A stretch of DNA of 64,000 nt from Chitinophaga ginsengisegetis. Lineage in GTDB: Bacteria; Bacteroidota; Bacteroidia; Chitinophagales; Chitinophagaceae. Numbering within the stretch: the first letter of the stretch is position 1; each line of letters opens with the position of its first letter. The stretch spans positions 248,001 to 312,000 of the forward strand of contig NZ_FUZZ01000006.1 of the NCBI RefSeq assembly GCF_900168065.1, in the 5' to 3' direction. Positions 1 to 8,970 of the stretch are shown here, in pieces. The notes beneath the pieces are model-generated. The model worked only from the letters and a program-made list of their open reading frames with translations. It had not been told where the DNA came from and ran no database searches. A program made the position numbers and the translations under genes.

Positions 1-418
1 CCACTTCCCCCTGGCAGAGGCTCACCTGTTCGGAATACGTAACCCAGTAAGGAGTGGGGATGATCACTTCATCGCCGGGGTTTACGATACTGAGCACTGC
101 ATTGGCCAGGCATTGCTTGGCGCCTGTGGACACTACTATCTGCTCCGGCGTATAGTCAAGACCGTTATCTCTCTTTAATTTGTGTACTACTGCCTGTCTT
201 ACGTCTGCATAGCCAGCCACGGGTGTATAGTGTGTAAATCCTTCATCGATCGCTTTTTTGGCGGCTTCGCGGATATGTGCCGGGGTGTCAAAGTCCGGTT
301 CTCCGATGCTGAGGTCTACAATATCTATACCCTGGGCTTTCAACTCGCGGCCGAGTTTAGCCATTTTAATTGTTTGCGGCTCGGAAATCCGTGACAGCCT
401 GTCTGCTAGTTGATTCAT
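1..418 (-). CDS. Class I/II pyridoxal-phosphate aminotransferase (aspartate aminotransferase type), partial
   Basis: Only the N-terminal ~139 residues are in the window; the gene continues past the left edge. The protein starts MNQLADRLSRI and contains LSIGEPDFDTP, the YTPVAGYADVRQAV stretch, STGAKQCL and PGDEVIIPTPYW, which are the usual N-terminal landmarks of aspartate-aminotransferase-like fold-type I PLP enzymes. The active-site lysine lies outside the window. Substrate specificity cannot be judged from this fragment. The ATG at 418 is the first good start. Confidence 0.9.
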   Translation of the reverse strand, partial: MNQLADRLSRISEPQTIKMAKLGRELKAQGIDIVDLSIGEPDFDTPAHIREAAKKAIDEGFTHYTPVAGYADVRQAVVHKLKRDNGLDYTPEQIVVSTGAKQCLANAVLSIVNPGDEVIIPTPYWVTYSEQVSLCQGEV

Positions 419-499
419 ATCATTACATTGAATTGACCGGAACAAACGTACAGAAAAAAACCAGATAATACATGGAAAGATCGTTCCAGGCTGCTGTAC

Positions 500-539
500 A
501 AACGCAGAACGGGCCGGATAACCGGCCCGTTCTGCGTTT
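500..539 (-). terminator. Strong hairpin, 18-bp perfect stem
   Basis: Arms 500-517 and 522-539 are perfect complements with a 4-base loop. It lies 34 bp past the stop of the DUF4397 gene and before the next minus-strand gene, so it probably ends the DUF4397 transcript. The arm is flanked by A/T runs rather than a long U-tract. Confidence 0.75.
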
Positions 540-572
540 TATGTTGCTTCTTTTTACAGAAGTGTATTATTG

Positions 573-1298
573 TCAGTATAAACTGAAGATAGCGTTGGTA
601 ACCAGTTTGTCGGTACCGGTACTTCCTTTAACACCCACGATGTAAATGGTATAGAAGTTACCTGCGTTGAAACTACCAACACGGAGGTCAGTACTGCTTG
701 CAGTGGCAAGTACAGTGTTGGTGCCAGCTTCCTTGATGCTGATCGCATTGTTTACGCTGAAGCTGTTGAACAGTTTGAAAGCGCTGGCAGAAGATACATC
801 GCCGTTAAAGTATACGCGGTTGCTGTCGATTTTTTCAGTACCGATGTATACATCTACCGGGCCTGCGTTTGCGCTCAGGTTGAAGAAACGGATACCGATT
901 TTATCGCGGCTGTAGTTGGATTGATCTGTTTTGATAATGGCAGATCTTATTGGGGCTTTATCCCAGATCAGGTAAGTATAGTATTGTGTAGAGTCGAAAT
1001 TGTAAGTAGTGGTGGTCATCAGGCTGTCGCCTCCTTTCTTCTTCAGATCAAATTTGTGCAGGCCACCGTAAACAGCGTACCGGGCGTAGAAATTGAAGTT
1101 GAATTCAGTTTCAGTTACTTTCTGATCGTTATCATAGAAAATACCTGGAATCATGCTGGTGGAACTGCCCAGTATTGAAATCTGTGCCTGTGGTCTTGGT
1201 GGTGTGTAATTATTATCGTTCTTCAGGCAGGAAGATAGTCCGATGATTCCTGTTAACAGGGCCACAACTGCCCATACGCGATTTTTCTTGGTTAGCAT
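573..1298 (-). CDS. DUF4397 domain-containing lipoprotein
   Basis: A 241-residue exported protein. The N-terminus has a lysine-rich start, a hydrophobic segment and a lipobox GLSSC (Cys24), so it should be a lipoprotein. The second half (about residues 125-235, with RFFNLSANAGPVDVYIG and YTIYIVG) matches the DUF4397 pattern, a beta-sandwich domain common in Bacteroidota cell-surface proteins. Function is unknown. It starts 24 bp after the serine hydrolase stop, so the two are likely co-transcribed. Confidence 0.85.
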   Translation of the reverse strand: MLTKKNRVWAVVALLTGIIGLSSCLKNDNNYTPPRPQAQISILGSSTSMIPGIFYDNDQKVTETEFNFNFYARYAVYGGLHKFDLKKKGGDSLMTTTTYNFDSTQYYTYLIWDKAPIRSAIIKTDQSNYSRDKIGIRFFNLSANAGPVDVYIGTEKIDSNRVYFNGDVSSASAFKLFNSFSVNNAISIKEAGTNTVLATASSTDLRVGSFNAGNFYTIYIVGVKGSTGTDKLVTNAIFSLY

Positions 1299-1322
1299 TT
1301 TGCTCTCAGTTTTTAAATTGTG

Positions 1323-2540
1323 TTATTGATCGGTTGTTTTTTTATCATTTGGTTCAAAACGGGCCAGGTCAGGTAAAATGCGCTTTTTACGTTGTACCTC
1401 CGATTCATAAATTACTTCGCCCAGTGCTTTGAGAAAAGGTTTGCCTGTTTTTTCAAAAGCCGGTTGATCATCTCCCAATACACCAGTAGTATTTACAAAA
1501 ACACTGGCAGACAGCAGGAACTCTGTTTTACTGGCAAAATCTACAATATATGCTGTATCGGTCAGAAATCCGTATGCCCATCCTGGTTTGTTGAAAATCC
1601 TGATGTGTTCCGGTATCCGGCTATTCCGGTCACCTCCAAAAAGCAAAAACCTGGTATATGCCTGATAGTATTGTTCCGGGTCATAAACCGGATCTGTTGA
1701 TTCTTCCGGGTGCTGGGACATACATCTGTACAAAAAAAGGTAATCGTTCCCTGTTAAACGGAAACGTTGACGATTTGTTACAGCCCCTGGAAAAATTATG
1801 CTGCGCATGATATCATGTAAGCTGGAAAGGGGCAGTTTATTGCGGTGGGAGAAGTTCATGGGCTGGTGCTCGAGGTGGTCGAGGTGATTATACCAGGCTT
1901 TCCCGGCAAAGTCTTCACGCGGGGAAAACTCCAGGCGGCTGTAGCCCGCGGGTTGCTGGTAGAGGATCCTGTTCCCTTCCCGGAAGCTGACGGCATTGGT
2001 GTGCCTGTTGGCTTCTTCATACAGGGGAAGCCCCACCCGGTGGCGGATCTGGGCCTGGGTATATCCCATTTCCCATAGCCGGCGGTTAAAAGGCTCCTGC
2101 CCTATAAACTCGTAGAGGCGGTTATAGGCATCGTTATCGCTGATAAGGAATATTTTTTTTATATAATGGGCTACAGACGGGAGGCCGGAAGCGGCGGAAT
2201 GGTCGTGGCGCACGCCGGTATTGACATCCGGGAGCGGCGCCGTAAAGAAAGGCGTGTTGCAGTCGAGGCCGGGGATCTGCAGATCGTTCAGCTTTTCCAG
2301 TGCCAGGGCCACTGCCGGCAGTTTTACCGTGGAGGCAGGGTAGAAGTAGGTTTCCGGTGATACACCATAGTAATGGTCCGAGAAGTGCGGCTGCTGCTGT
2401 TCATCCCGGTCTATGCGGGTAAAAATCACCTGTAAACGGTAAGAGGAAGGATCGCTGAATACGGCGCCTAACCGGCTTTTTTGACTTTTCAGCAAAGCTT
2501 CCAGAAAATTATCTGTTGCCGGATAATGTTGGGTTTGCAT
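1323..2540 (-). CDS. Serine hydrolase of the class A beta-lactamase-like fold
   Basis: 405 residues. The sequence shows S70-T-V-K73 (the SxxK nucleophile motif), S134-D-N136 (SDN motif) and K318-P-G320 where class A enzymes have K-T/S-G. This order and spacing fit the DD-peptidase/beta-lactamase superfamily. There is no clear signal peptide: the N-terminus (MQTQHYPATDNFLEALL) is polar, so it may be cytoplasmic or exported in another way. Length exceeds class A beta-lactamases (~290), with an insertion between SDN and KPG. The proline in the third motif makes true beta-lactamase activity doubtful; a peptidase or esterase role is possible. Confidence 0.75.
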   Translation of the reverse strand: MQTQHYPATDNFLEALLKSQKSRLGAVFSDPSSYRLQVIFTRIDRDEQQQPHFSDHYYGVSPETYFYPASTVKLPAVALALEKLNDLQIPGLDCNTPFFTAPLPDVNTGVRHDHSAASGLPSVAHYIKKIFLISDNDAYNRLYEFIGQEPFNRRLWEMGYTQAQIRHRVGLPLYEEANRHTNAVSFREGNRILYQQPAGYSRLEFSPREDFAGKAWYNHLDHLEHQPMNFSHRNKLPLSSLHDIMRSIIFPGAVTNRQRFRLTGNDYLFLYRCMSQHPEESTDPVYDPEQYYQAYTRFLLFGGDRNSRIPEHIRIFNKPGWAYGFLTDTAYIVDFASKTEFLLSASVFVNTTGVLGDDQPAFEKTGKPFLKALGEVIYESEVQRKKRILPDLARFEPNDKKTTDQ

Positions 2541-2704
2541 ATATTTGTCGTTGTTATGGATTGTAAAGCAAAGGAATATATTTAAAAAGACCAGAATCCG
2601 GGAGCTGCAGATTTAAAAAAAGTGTGCCAACCAACCTGTAAAGTCAGGCGCATATTGATTTTGCGTGTCTTTTAACAAGGACTTTAATATATCGATTTAA
2701 ATTC

Positions 2705-2712
2705 TATCTTTG
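2705..2712 (+). promoter_or_regulatory. Putative -7 element for secDF (TATCTTTG)
   Basis: TATCTTTG fits the Bacteroidota -7 consensus TAnnTTTG and lies 41 bp before the secDF start. At the expected -33 position (2683-2685) the sequence is TTT rather than TTG, so this is a partial match. Confidence 0.5.
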
Positions 2713-2753
2713 CAACTCTTAAAATTTTTTTTTATAAACCCGAAACAAACAGT

Positions 2754-5700
2754 ATGCAACTTAAAGGACTGGTAAGATTTTTTGCCATCGCACTGATCCT
2801 TATCTCTTTGTACCAATTGTCCTTCACGTTTTTGGTGCGGAACTATGAGAAGAAGATAGAGCAGCAGGCCGAGAACGATGTGGCCAAGCAATACCCTACA
2901 CCTGAAAAGAAATATCCAGGCAGTTCGGAACTGCAGGGCTTCTACTCAGATACCCTCAAAGGGTTTATTAAACAGAGGAGACAAGAGATTGTGGACAGTA
3001 CCAGCAGCACAAAAATTGCAGGCTTTCCATGGAATGTCACCTATACCAAGGCCAAAGAGAAAGAACTGAATCTCGGTCTGGACCTGGTAGGTGGTATGAA
3101 CGTAGTACTGGAAGTAAGCGTGGAAGATGTAATCCGCGCATTATCCGGTCAATCCAAGGATGCTGCTTTTAACAAAGCGCTGGAAAGGGCAAATGAGCTG
3201 AAGAAAACTAACCAGGCCGATTTTGTTACTTTGTTCGGACAAGCATACGCCGAGGTAGCACCACAGGGTAAACTGGCTTCTATTTTTGCGAATGCCTACC
3301 AGAAGGATATTACCTTCAATTCTTCCAATCAGCAGGTGCTGGACATGATCCGCAAGGAATCACGTGTTGCCATTAAGAATACCTATATCGTACTGCAAAA
3401 ACGTATTGATAAATTTGGGGTGGCACAACCTAATATCAGCCTGGATGAAAATAAAGGACTGATCTCCGTGGAACTCGCCGGTGTTGATAACGCCGCCCGT
3501 GTACACAAATACCTGCAGGCAACTGCGAACCTCGAATTCAGGGAAGTATACAAAAACTCTCCGGAGTTTATCCAGAATGTATTATCCCCGATGAACGACG
3601 CCATCAGGAACGCTAAGGCCGCTGTTACTGCCGCTCCTGCCGCTACGCCGGATTCAGCTGCTGCTGCTACCGCCGCTACTGCGAAGGATACCAGTAAAGA
3701 TGCCAGCCTGACAGACTACCTGTCTAAAAAAGATACCAGCAAAAATGCCAGCAAAGAACTGCAGCTGAAAGAACAACAGGCACAGAACCCGCTGTTCATG
3801 GTATTATTCCCTAACGTAGACCCGCAATCCGGTTCAGTTTATCCGGGTCCGTCTATCGGAAGAATCTTACCAAAAGATACGGCTACCTTTAACCGTTACG
3901 TGGAACTGCCTGCTGTAAAATCGATCCTGCCTAAGGACCTGGTGTTTGCGTTTGGTGCTGAAAATAAAGAAGATAAACACGGTCCTTTAGCAGTATACGC
4001 GCTGAAAGTAAATCCGGCCAGCCCTGAACCCCGTGTTGGTGGCGCAAGCATCGTTGATGCCCGTCAGGATATGGACCAGAACAACCAGCCCGAAATCAGC
4101 ATGACAATGGATAACGAAGGCGCCCACCAGTGGAAGAAACTGACCGGTGAACTGGCTCCTGCCAATCCAAAAGATCCCGCTACATTTAACTACGTGGCAG
4201 TAGTGCTCGATAACATCGTTTACTCTGCTCCTTCCATACAGGGTGAAATTGCCGGTGGCCGTTCCTCTATCAGCGGTAGCTTTACCATTGAAGAAGCGAA
4301 TGACCTCGCCAACATCCTGAAATCCGGTAAAATGCCGGCTCCTGCACAAATTGTACAGGAACAGATCGTAGGACCTACCCTCGGCGCTGAATCTATTGCT
4401 GCCGGTGCTAAATCCTTTATGATCTCCTTCGGAATCATCTTCGTACTTATGCTGGTGTATTACAACTCAGCCGGCTGGGTAGCTAATATTGCACTGGTAC
4501 TGAACCTGCTGTTTACCTTCGGTATCCTGGCTTCTATGGGTGCTACGTTAACAATGGCCGGTATTGCCGGTATGGTACTCACCATCGGTATGGCGGTGGA
4601 TACCAACGTAATCATCTTTGAAAGGATCAAGGACGAACTGACGCATGGTAAATCTTACCACGATGCGGTGGCAGACGGTTACAAACGTTCCTATGCACCG
4701 GTACTCGATGGTCACGTTACCTCCCTGCTCACCGCCTTCATCCTGTTCTACTTCGGTTTAGGTCCGGTACTGGGCTTCGCTACCACACAGATCATAGGTT
4801 TGTTCCTGTCCCTGTTCTGCGGTATCCTGGTTTCCCGTATGGTAACTGATTTCTGGATGAAGAGAAAAAGACATTTTGAATACTTCACACCTATTTCCCG
4901 TAAAGTATTTAAACATGCTGCTTTTGATTTTGTAGGTAAACGTAAATATGCTTATATCATCTCTGCTGTTGTAATGGTGGCAGGTGTTTCTTCCTTCTTC
5001 CATGGTTTCGACCACGGTATTGATTTCTCCGGTGGCCGTAGCTATACCGTTCGCTTTGAGCATCCAATGAACCGCGAAGAAGTGGCAGACGTACTGAAGA
5101 AAGAATTTAACTCAGAAGTATTCGTTAAAACAATTGGCAGCACCAACCAGCTGAGCATCACTACTGCTTACAAAATTGAGCAGCAGAGCCTGGCGGTTGA
5201 TAAAGAAGTGGCTGATAAATTATACAACGGCCTGAAGAAATTCTATGATGCTTCTGTAACGCCTGATGTATTTACTTCCCGCTACATCGTGGGTTCCCAG
5301 ACGGTATCGCCTACCATTTCCGATGACCTGCGTGCAGGTGCGGTAAAGGCAACGATCCTGTCTATTGTGGTGATCTTCCTGTACATCCTGTTACGTTTCA
5401 GCAAGTGGCAGTACTCTATCGGTACTATCTTCTCTTTGCTGCATGACGTACTGGTTACCCTGGCAGTATTCTCCTGGTGCAGATCTTTTGTACCATTCAC
5501 ACTGGAAATTGACCAGCACTTTATTGCTGCGATCCTGACGGTGATTGGTTTCTCCATGAACGATACCGTGATTGTATTTGACCGTATCCGTGAATACTTC
5601 AGGACCGGCGCTCATGGCCGCGACAGGGATACCGTGATCAATAAAGCGATCAACGATACCCTGAGCCGTACCATTATGACGTCGCTGACAGTGTTCCTGA

Positions 5701-5903
5701 CGATCCTGATCCTGTTTGTATTTGGTGGTGAAGTAACCCGTGGCTTCGCCTTTGCGATGCTGATTGGTGTGATCACCGGTACTTACTCTTCTATCTTTGT
5801 TGCGGCGCCTGTACTGGTTGACTTCGACAAGAAGAATCAGCTGGCCAACGAAAGTGAGTCAGTAGAAGTAGTTGCCAAGAAAACGGCTTCTGCTACCAAA
5901 TAA
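2754..5903 (+). CDS. secDF: Protein translocase subunit SecDF (fused SecD-SecF)
   Basis: 1049 residues, matching the fused SecDF of Bacteroidota. It helps the Sec machinery pull exported proteins across the inner membrane using the proton gradient. A first transmembrane helix is at the N-terminus, followed by the SecD periplasmic region. The SecD membrane motif GMAVDTNVIIFERIKDEL is near residue 614 and the SecF motif GFSMNDTVIVFDRIREY near residue 935. Residues ~287-343 form an Ala/Ser/Lys/Asp-rich insertion in the periplasmic part, probably a flexible linker. yajC, whose product works in the same complex, is 1.3 kb downstream on the other strand. Confidence 0.97.
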   Translation: MQLKGLVRFFAIALILISLYQLSFTFLVRNYEKKIEQQAENDVAKQYPTPEKKYPGSSELQGFYSDTLKGFIKQRRQEIVDSTSSTKIAGFPWNVTYTKAKEKELNLGLDLVGGMNVVLEVSVEDVIRALSGQSKDAAFNKALERANELKKTNQADFVTLFGQAYAEVAPQGKLASIFANAYQKDITFNSSNQQVLDMIRKESRVAIKNTYIVLQKRIDKFGVAQPNISLDENKGLISVELAGVDNAARVHKYLQATANLEFREVYKNSPEFIQNVLSPMNDAIRNAKAAVTAAPAATPDSAAAATAATAKDTSKDASLTDYLSKKDTSKNASKELQLKEQQAQNPLFMVLFPNVDPQSGSVYPGPSIGRILPKDTATFNRYVELPAVKSILPKDLVFAFGAENKEDKHGPLAVYALKVNPASPEPRVGGASIVDARQDMDQNNQPEISMTMDNEGAHQWKKLTGELAPANPKDPATFNYVAVVLDNIVYSAPSIQGEIAGGRSSISGSFTIEEANDLANILKSGKMPAPAQIVQEQIVGPTLGAESIAAGAKSFMISFGIIFVLMLVYYNSAGWVANIALVLNLLFTFGILASMGATLTMAGIAGMVLTIGMAVDTNVIIFERIKDELTHGKSYHDAVADGYKRSYAPVLDGHVTSLLTAFILFYFGLGPVLGFATTQIIGLFLSLFCGILVSRMVTDFWMKRKRHFEYFTPISRKVFKHAAFDFVGKRKYAYIISAVVMVAGVSSFFHGFDHGIDFSGGRSYTVRFEHPMNREEVADVLKKEFNSEVFVKTIGSTNQLSITTAYKIEQQSLAVDKEVADKLYNGLKKFYDASVTPDVFTSRYIVGSQTVSPTISDDLRAGAVKATILSIVVIFLYILLRFSKWQYSIGTIFSLLHDVLVTLAVFSWCRSFVPFTLEIDQHFIAAILTVIGFSMNDTVIVFDRIREYFRTGAHGRDRDTVINKAINDTLSRTIMTSLTVFLTILILFVFGGEVTRGFAFAMLIGVITGTYSSIFVAAPVLVDFDKKNQLANESESVEVVAKKTASATK

Positions 5904-5935
5904 GTAAGATCTTACTGAAATAATGTTTGATAATA

Positions 5936-5966
5936 AAAACCTCCTGGCTTGCCAGGAGGTTTTTTT
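5936..5966 (+). terminator. Rho-independent terminator after secDF
   Basis: Arms 5936-5947 and 5952-5963 form a 12-bp perfect stem with a 4-base loop and a T-run. It lies between convergent secDF and the IscA-like gene and could serve both. Confidence 0.9.
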
Positions 5967-5993
5967 GTGAAGTATATTTCAGGGAGATGTTGA

Positions 5994-6296
5994 TCAGCTG
6001 GCCGGCTGCCTGAATACAAACCCGGCGGCATCGCTTCCCTGCTGATAATCTATTTCCATACCCATGAGGTACATACCATGTGCTTTTTTCATAATCACGG
6101 GGATACCTGATATATCAAACAGGTCGTCGTCTTCCATGAGGGCATCAAAGCCTAGCATATAGGCAACACCCGAACAACCTCCGCCCTTTACGCCTACCCG
6201 GAGGTAGGGGGCTTCTGTATTGCCCTGTAACAATTGTTTCACTACTTCAGCAGCACTGGCCGTAAGTTGAATGGGAGATCTGTTCGCGCTATCCAT
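5994..6296 (-). CDS. HesB/IscA-family iron-sulfur assembly-like protein lacking the C-terminal cysteines
   Basis: About 100 residues from the ATG at 6296. The fold signature is clear: LRVGVKGGGCSGVAY, a DDDLFDI segment and a final GFVFRQP. A-type carriers normally have three conserved cysteines, one in the GGCSG loop and two in a C-terminal CGCG motif. Here only the loop Cys41 is present; the frame stops right after GFVFRQPAS, and the bases beyond the stop do not encode a CGCG motif in any frame I read. A TTG further upstream (6314) lies inside a likely -7 promoter element, so it is not the start. It may bind or carry iron differently, or be non-functional in cluster transfer. Confidence 0.8.
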   Translation of the reverse strand: MDSANRSPIQLTASAAEVVKQLLQGNTEAPYLRVGVKGGGCSGVAYMLGFDALMEDDDLFDISGIPVIMKKAHGMYLMGMEIDYQQGSDAAGFVFRQPAS

Positions 6297-6311
6297 TATC
6301 CGTATTTTTTT

Positions 6312-6319
6312 CAAAGTTA
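6312..6319 (-). promoter_or_regulatory. Putative -7 element (TAACTTTG) for the IscA-like gene
   Basis: On the minus strand TAACTTTG fits TAnnTTTG. A start about 7 bases further on gives a leader of ~10 bases before the ATG at 6296, which argues for that ATG. No clear -33 box was found. Confidence 0.5.
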
Positions 6320-6459
6320 GGGAAAACCGGGGGCGGTTTTGCTACCCGGTATACCCGAGGTAAGTGAGGAGTGCAATTCACGCAAAGATGCGGTATACAC
6401 GGGGTAAACCGAGGGTATTCATGCCGTATACACGCCTTTGACGTGGACTTGAAGCGCAA

Positions 6460-7056
6460 TTACTTTGCTGTGGCCAGTTCCAGGAACTTTTTATGAAGGG
6501 CGAGCACCTGCGGGATCACCATATGTTGTTCGTCGTTATGGATCACGTAGTCGCTCAGGCGCATTTTAATGGTTTCGTCGATTTGCTTGTACATGCGTGC
6601 CAGCACTTCATTGCGGGTTACGTTGTCGCGTTTCATTACGCGGTGTATGCGCAGTGGCTGGGGGGCAAAAACGGCGATTACCTTATCGAGGTGGTGGAAG
6701 GATTCTGTTTCGAAGAGGAGAGCGGCCTCTTTCAGTACGTAGGGCGTGGTTTGTTGTTGCGCCCAGTTGTCTGAATCCCGGATGGTAGCCGGATGTACGA
6801 GGGAATTGAGGAGGGCGAGTTTGTCTTTGTCGTTGAAAACGATATTTCCCAGGAGTTTGCGGTTCAGTGTGCCGTCGGCATTATATATTTCTTCGCCGAA
6901 GTGGTGTTTTACCTGTGCGGCCAGTTCGGGGTCGCGGACCATAATATCTTTGGCCCGGTCGTCCGCGTAATATACGGGAACGCCCAATAATTCGAATATT
7001 CTACTAACGGTGCTTTTGCCGGAGCCAATGCCCCCGGTAATTCCAATCTTTAACAT
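6460..7056 (-). CDS. coaE: Dephospho-CoA kinase
   Basis: 198 residues, normal for the family. It phosphorylates dephospho-CoA in the last step of coenzyme A synthesis. The P-loop GGIGSGKST covers residues 8-16, followed by the typical FxxLGVPVYYADD region and LVHPA. The gene for the preceding step, coaD, is in the same window at 28506. It lies in a minus-strand series after nusB, the DUF1573 gene and yajC, with a 130-bp gap from yajC that contains an inverted repeat. Confidence 0.95.
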   Translation of the reverse strand: MLKIGITGGIGSGKSTVSRIFELLGVPVYYADDRAKDIMVRDPELAAQVKHHFGEEIYNADGTLNRKLLGNIVFNDKDKLALLNSLVHPATIRDSDNWAQQQTTPYVLKEAALLFETESFHHLDKVIAVFAPQPLRIHRVMKRDNVTRNEVLARMYKQIDETIKMRLSDYVIHNDEQHMVIPQVLALHKKFLELATAK

Positions 7057-7096
7057 AGCCCCAATTTATAAAAAAATACGAACTACCCATATGAAT

Positions 7097-7159
7097 TACG
7101 GAGTTACGGGCAGATGCCGGGGAATAGATCCGCGAATATCATCTGTCTGTAACTCCGTA
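7097..7159. repeat. Inverted repeat between coaE and yajC
   Basis: Arms 7097-7116 and 7140-7159 are complementary over 20 bases with two mismatches, separated by 23 bases. It could end the yajC transcript. Its TACGGAGTTAC/CAGATG arms resemble the repeat at 13936-14050. Confidence 0.6.
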
Positions 7160-7186
7160 AACAGTAATTACTTTGATTCGTAATTC

Positions 7187-7531
7187 TTATTTGGTTTCAG
7201 CCGCTTTTTGCTGAGCGGTGGTGTATTCCATGCTGATAGCAGAGCGTTCGATGGTAAAGCTGGTGCCTGGGCTCACTTCCATCAGAACGGTGTTATTGTC
7301 GTTCATTTTCTTCACTTTACCGTGAATACCGGCGATAGTGACGATTTTATCACCTTCTTTCAGGTTATCGATAAATTGTTTCTGCAGTTTTGCTTTTTTA
7401 GTTTGAGGCCTAATCATGAAAAGCCACATAACGACAATCATACCGCCAAAAAACAGGAAAGAAACCCAGGAGTTACCACCGCCTTGGGCACCGCCCTGAG
7501 GCGCCATTAATAAAATGTTCAGGATGTTCAT
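7187..7531 (-). CDS. yajC: Preprotein translocase subunit YajC
   Basis: 114 residues with one transmembrane helix (about residues 22-42, WVSFLFFGGMIVVMWLFMI), then the conserved RPQTKKAKLQKQFIDNLKEGDKIVTIAGIHG region. YajC is the small partner of SecDF in the Sec holotranslocon. It sits 31 bp after the DUF1573 gene in a run nusB-DUF1573-yajC, which is likely one transcript. Confidence 0.96.
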   Translation of the reverse strand: MNILNILLMAPQGGAQGGGNSWVSFLFFGGMIVVMWLFMIRPQTKKAKLQKQFIDNLKEGDKIVTIAGIHGKVKKMNDNNTVLMEVSPGTSFTIERSAISMEYTTAQQKAAETK

Positions 7532-7562
7532 CTCTATAATTGATTTAATAGTTTAGTCCGGA

Positions 7563-8003
7563 CTACTTGGTAATGATATTGCATTGGATCTTAGGTCCTA
7601 CCACATAACCGTCTTTATTGTTGATTTTAACAGAAATTTCTTTCTCGGTATAGCCTGATTTTCCGTGGCTGTCGAAAATAACCTTCATATAGCCGGACTG
7701 ACCGGGTTTGATGGGTTCTTTTGGCCATTCCGGTACGGTACAACCGCAGCTGGAAATGGCATCTTCGATAAGCAGCGGACTGGTGCCTGTATTGGTGAAT
7801 TTAAAGGAGTACTCTACTTTTTCACCTGCTACAATCTCTCCAAAGTTATGCACCTTTTCTTCAAAGGTGAGCGCGGAGGACTGGCCAGCTTCGTTTTTTT
7901 GTCCGTTACCGGCTGCCTCTGCAGCGGTATTATTTTTGGCACTATTGTTACAAGCCGCTACCAGCAGGCTTCCACAGGCGAGTAAACAGAACAGTTTTTT
8001 CAT
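7563..8003 (-). CDS. DUF1573 domain-containing lipoprotein
   Basis: 146 residues. The signal peptide ends at the lipobox LVAAC (Cys18). After a low-complexity Asn/Ala/Gly linker comes a DUF1573 domain with FEEKVHNFGEI, SYSFKFTNTG-like and the SSCGCTVPEWP motif. The domain is an Ig-like beta-sandwich common in secreted Bacteroidota proteins; its function is unknown. It lies 37 bp downstream of nusB and 31 bp upstream of yajC. Confidence 0.88.
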   Translation of the reverse strand: MKKLFCLLACGSLLVAACNNSAKNNTAAEAAGNGQKNEAGQSSALTFEEKVHNFGEIVAGEKVEYSFKFTNTGTSPLLIEDAISSCGCTVPEWPKEPIKPGQSGYMKVIFDSHGKSGYTEKEISVKINNKDGYVVGPKIQCNIITK

Positions 8004-8040
8004 GGCATTGCTATTTTACCGTAAAAATAACTTTTCCCAC

Positions 8041-8970
8041 TTACTTTTTCGGACGGTCCTGTTTCAGTACCAGTTGTTCTTTTTCCAGGTCTTTCAGAAT
8101 GTTATCCAGGATACCGTTGATAAACTGGCCACTCTGAGGTGTGCTGTAGGCTTTCGCCAGGTCTATATATTCGTTGATGGTTACTTTGGTAGGAATGGTA
8201 GGGAAGTAGAGGAACTCGCATACACCCATTTCCATCAGTAACATATCTACTGCAGCGATACGTTCAGAATCCCAGTTTTGCAGTTTGGGCTTGATCAGTT
8301 CGAGGCAGTATTCTTTTTTGTCGATTACGGTGAGCAGGAGTTCCTTTGCATAATCAAGTTTTTCTTTACTGATCAGCTGCAGGAAATTGAAGAGATGCGG
8401 CTTATTGAAATAGTTATTGATCAGAATGCCCATCATTTCTTCGTCGTCGCCCCAATGGAGGAAGGTATCTTCCATGTGTTGGAGGAACGGCTCGCTTTTC
8501 GCCAGTATTTCTTTATAGATGAATTCCAGTATTTCCTTTTCACCTGCTTTGGTACGGCTACCTTCTGCTGCGTAGGCTTTGTAGGTATCTGTAAGCACCA
8601 ATTGGTTATAAAGCTTTCTGAGCAGATCATCATCTGTTTGCAGCTTCATTTTCCATTGTTCCAGGTTTACCTGGAACCCTTTGTCGCTGGTTATCTGGTA
8701 AATAAACTCATTTCCTGCAATTTTGGTGTTCACCTGCAGGTCCTCGGCAGAGGGTAAGTGTTTGGAAGCACGGGCGTGCGCATCAATTTCGGCGTATTGT
8801 GCTACCTGTACCACTGAGTTAAGTAAGTAGGTAAAGATCTGACAGGTTTGGTCCAGCTTTTCGTTTAAAAGTCTGGTGGCCGTGCCTGGCTTAATACTGC
8901 TTTGCTCCATCGTTTCCAGGGCGTAAAGTGTTTGCATTACTTTTACCCGGATGTTTCTTCTACTGATCAT
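8041..8970 (-). CDS. nusB: Transcription antitermination factor NusB (long Bacteroidota form)
   Basis: 309 residues, about twice the E. coli length. The N-terminus ISRRNIRVKVMQTLYALE is the NusB RNA-binding start, and the C-terminal part (WDSERIAAVDMLLMEMGVCEFLYFPTIPTKVTINEYIDLAKAYS and GQFINGILDNI) is the conserved NusB core. The middle is a Bacteroidota-specific helical insertion. NusB binds boxA RNA with NusE (S10) in rRNA antitermination. It is the first gene of the nusB-DUF1573-yajC run. Confidence 0.95.
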   Translation of the reverse strand: MISRRNIRVKVMQTLYALETMEQSSIKPGTATRLLNEKLDQTCQIFTYLLNSVVQVAQYAEIDAHARASKHLPSAEDLQVNTKIAGNEFIYQITSDKGFQVNLEQWKMKLQTDDDLLRKLYNQLVLTDTYKAYAAEGSRTKAGEKEILEFIYKEILAKSEPFLQHMEDTFLHWGDDEEMMGILINNYFNKPHLFNFLQLISKEKLDYAKELLLTVIDKKEYCLELIKPKLQNWDSERIAAVDMLLMEMGVCEFLYFPTIPTKVTINEYIDLAKAYSTPQSGQFINGILDNILKDLEKEQLVLKQDRPKK

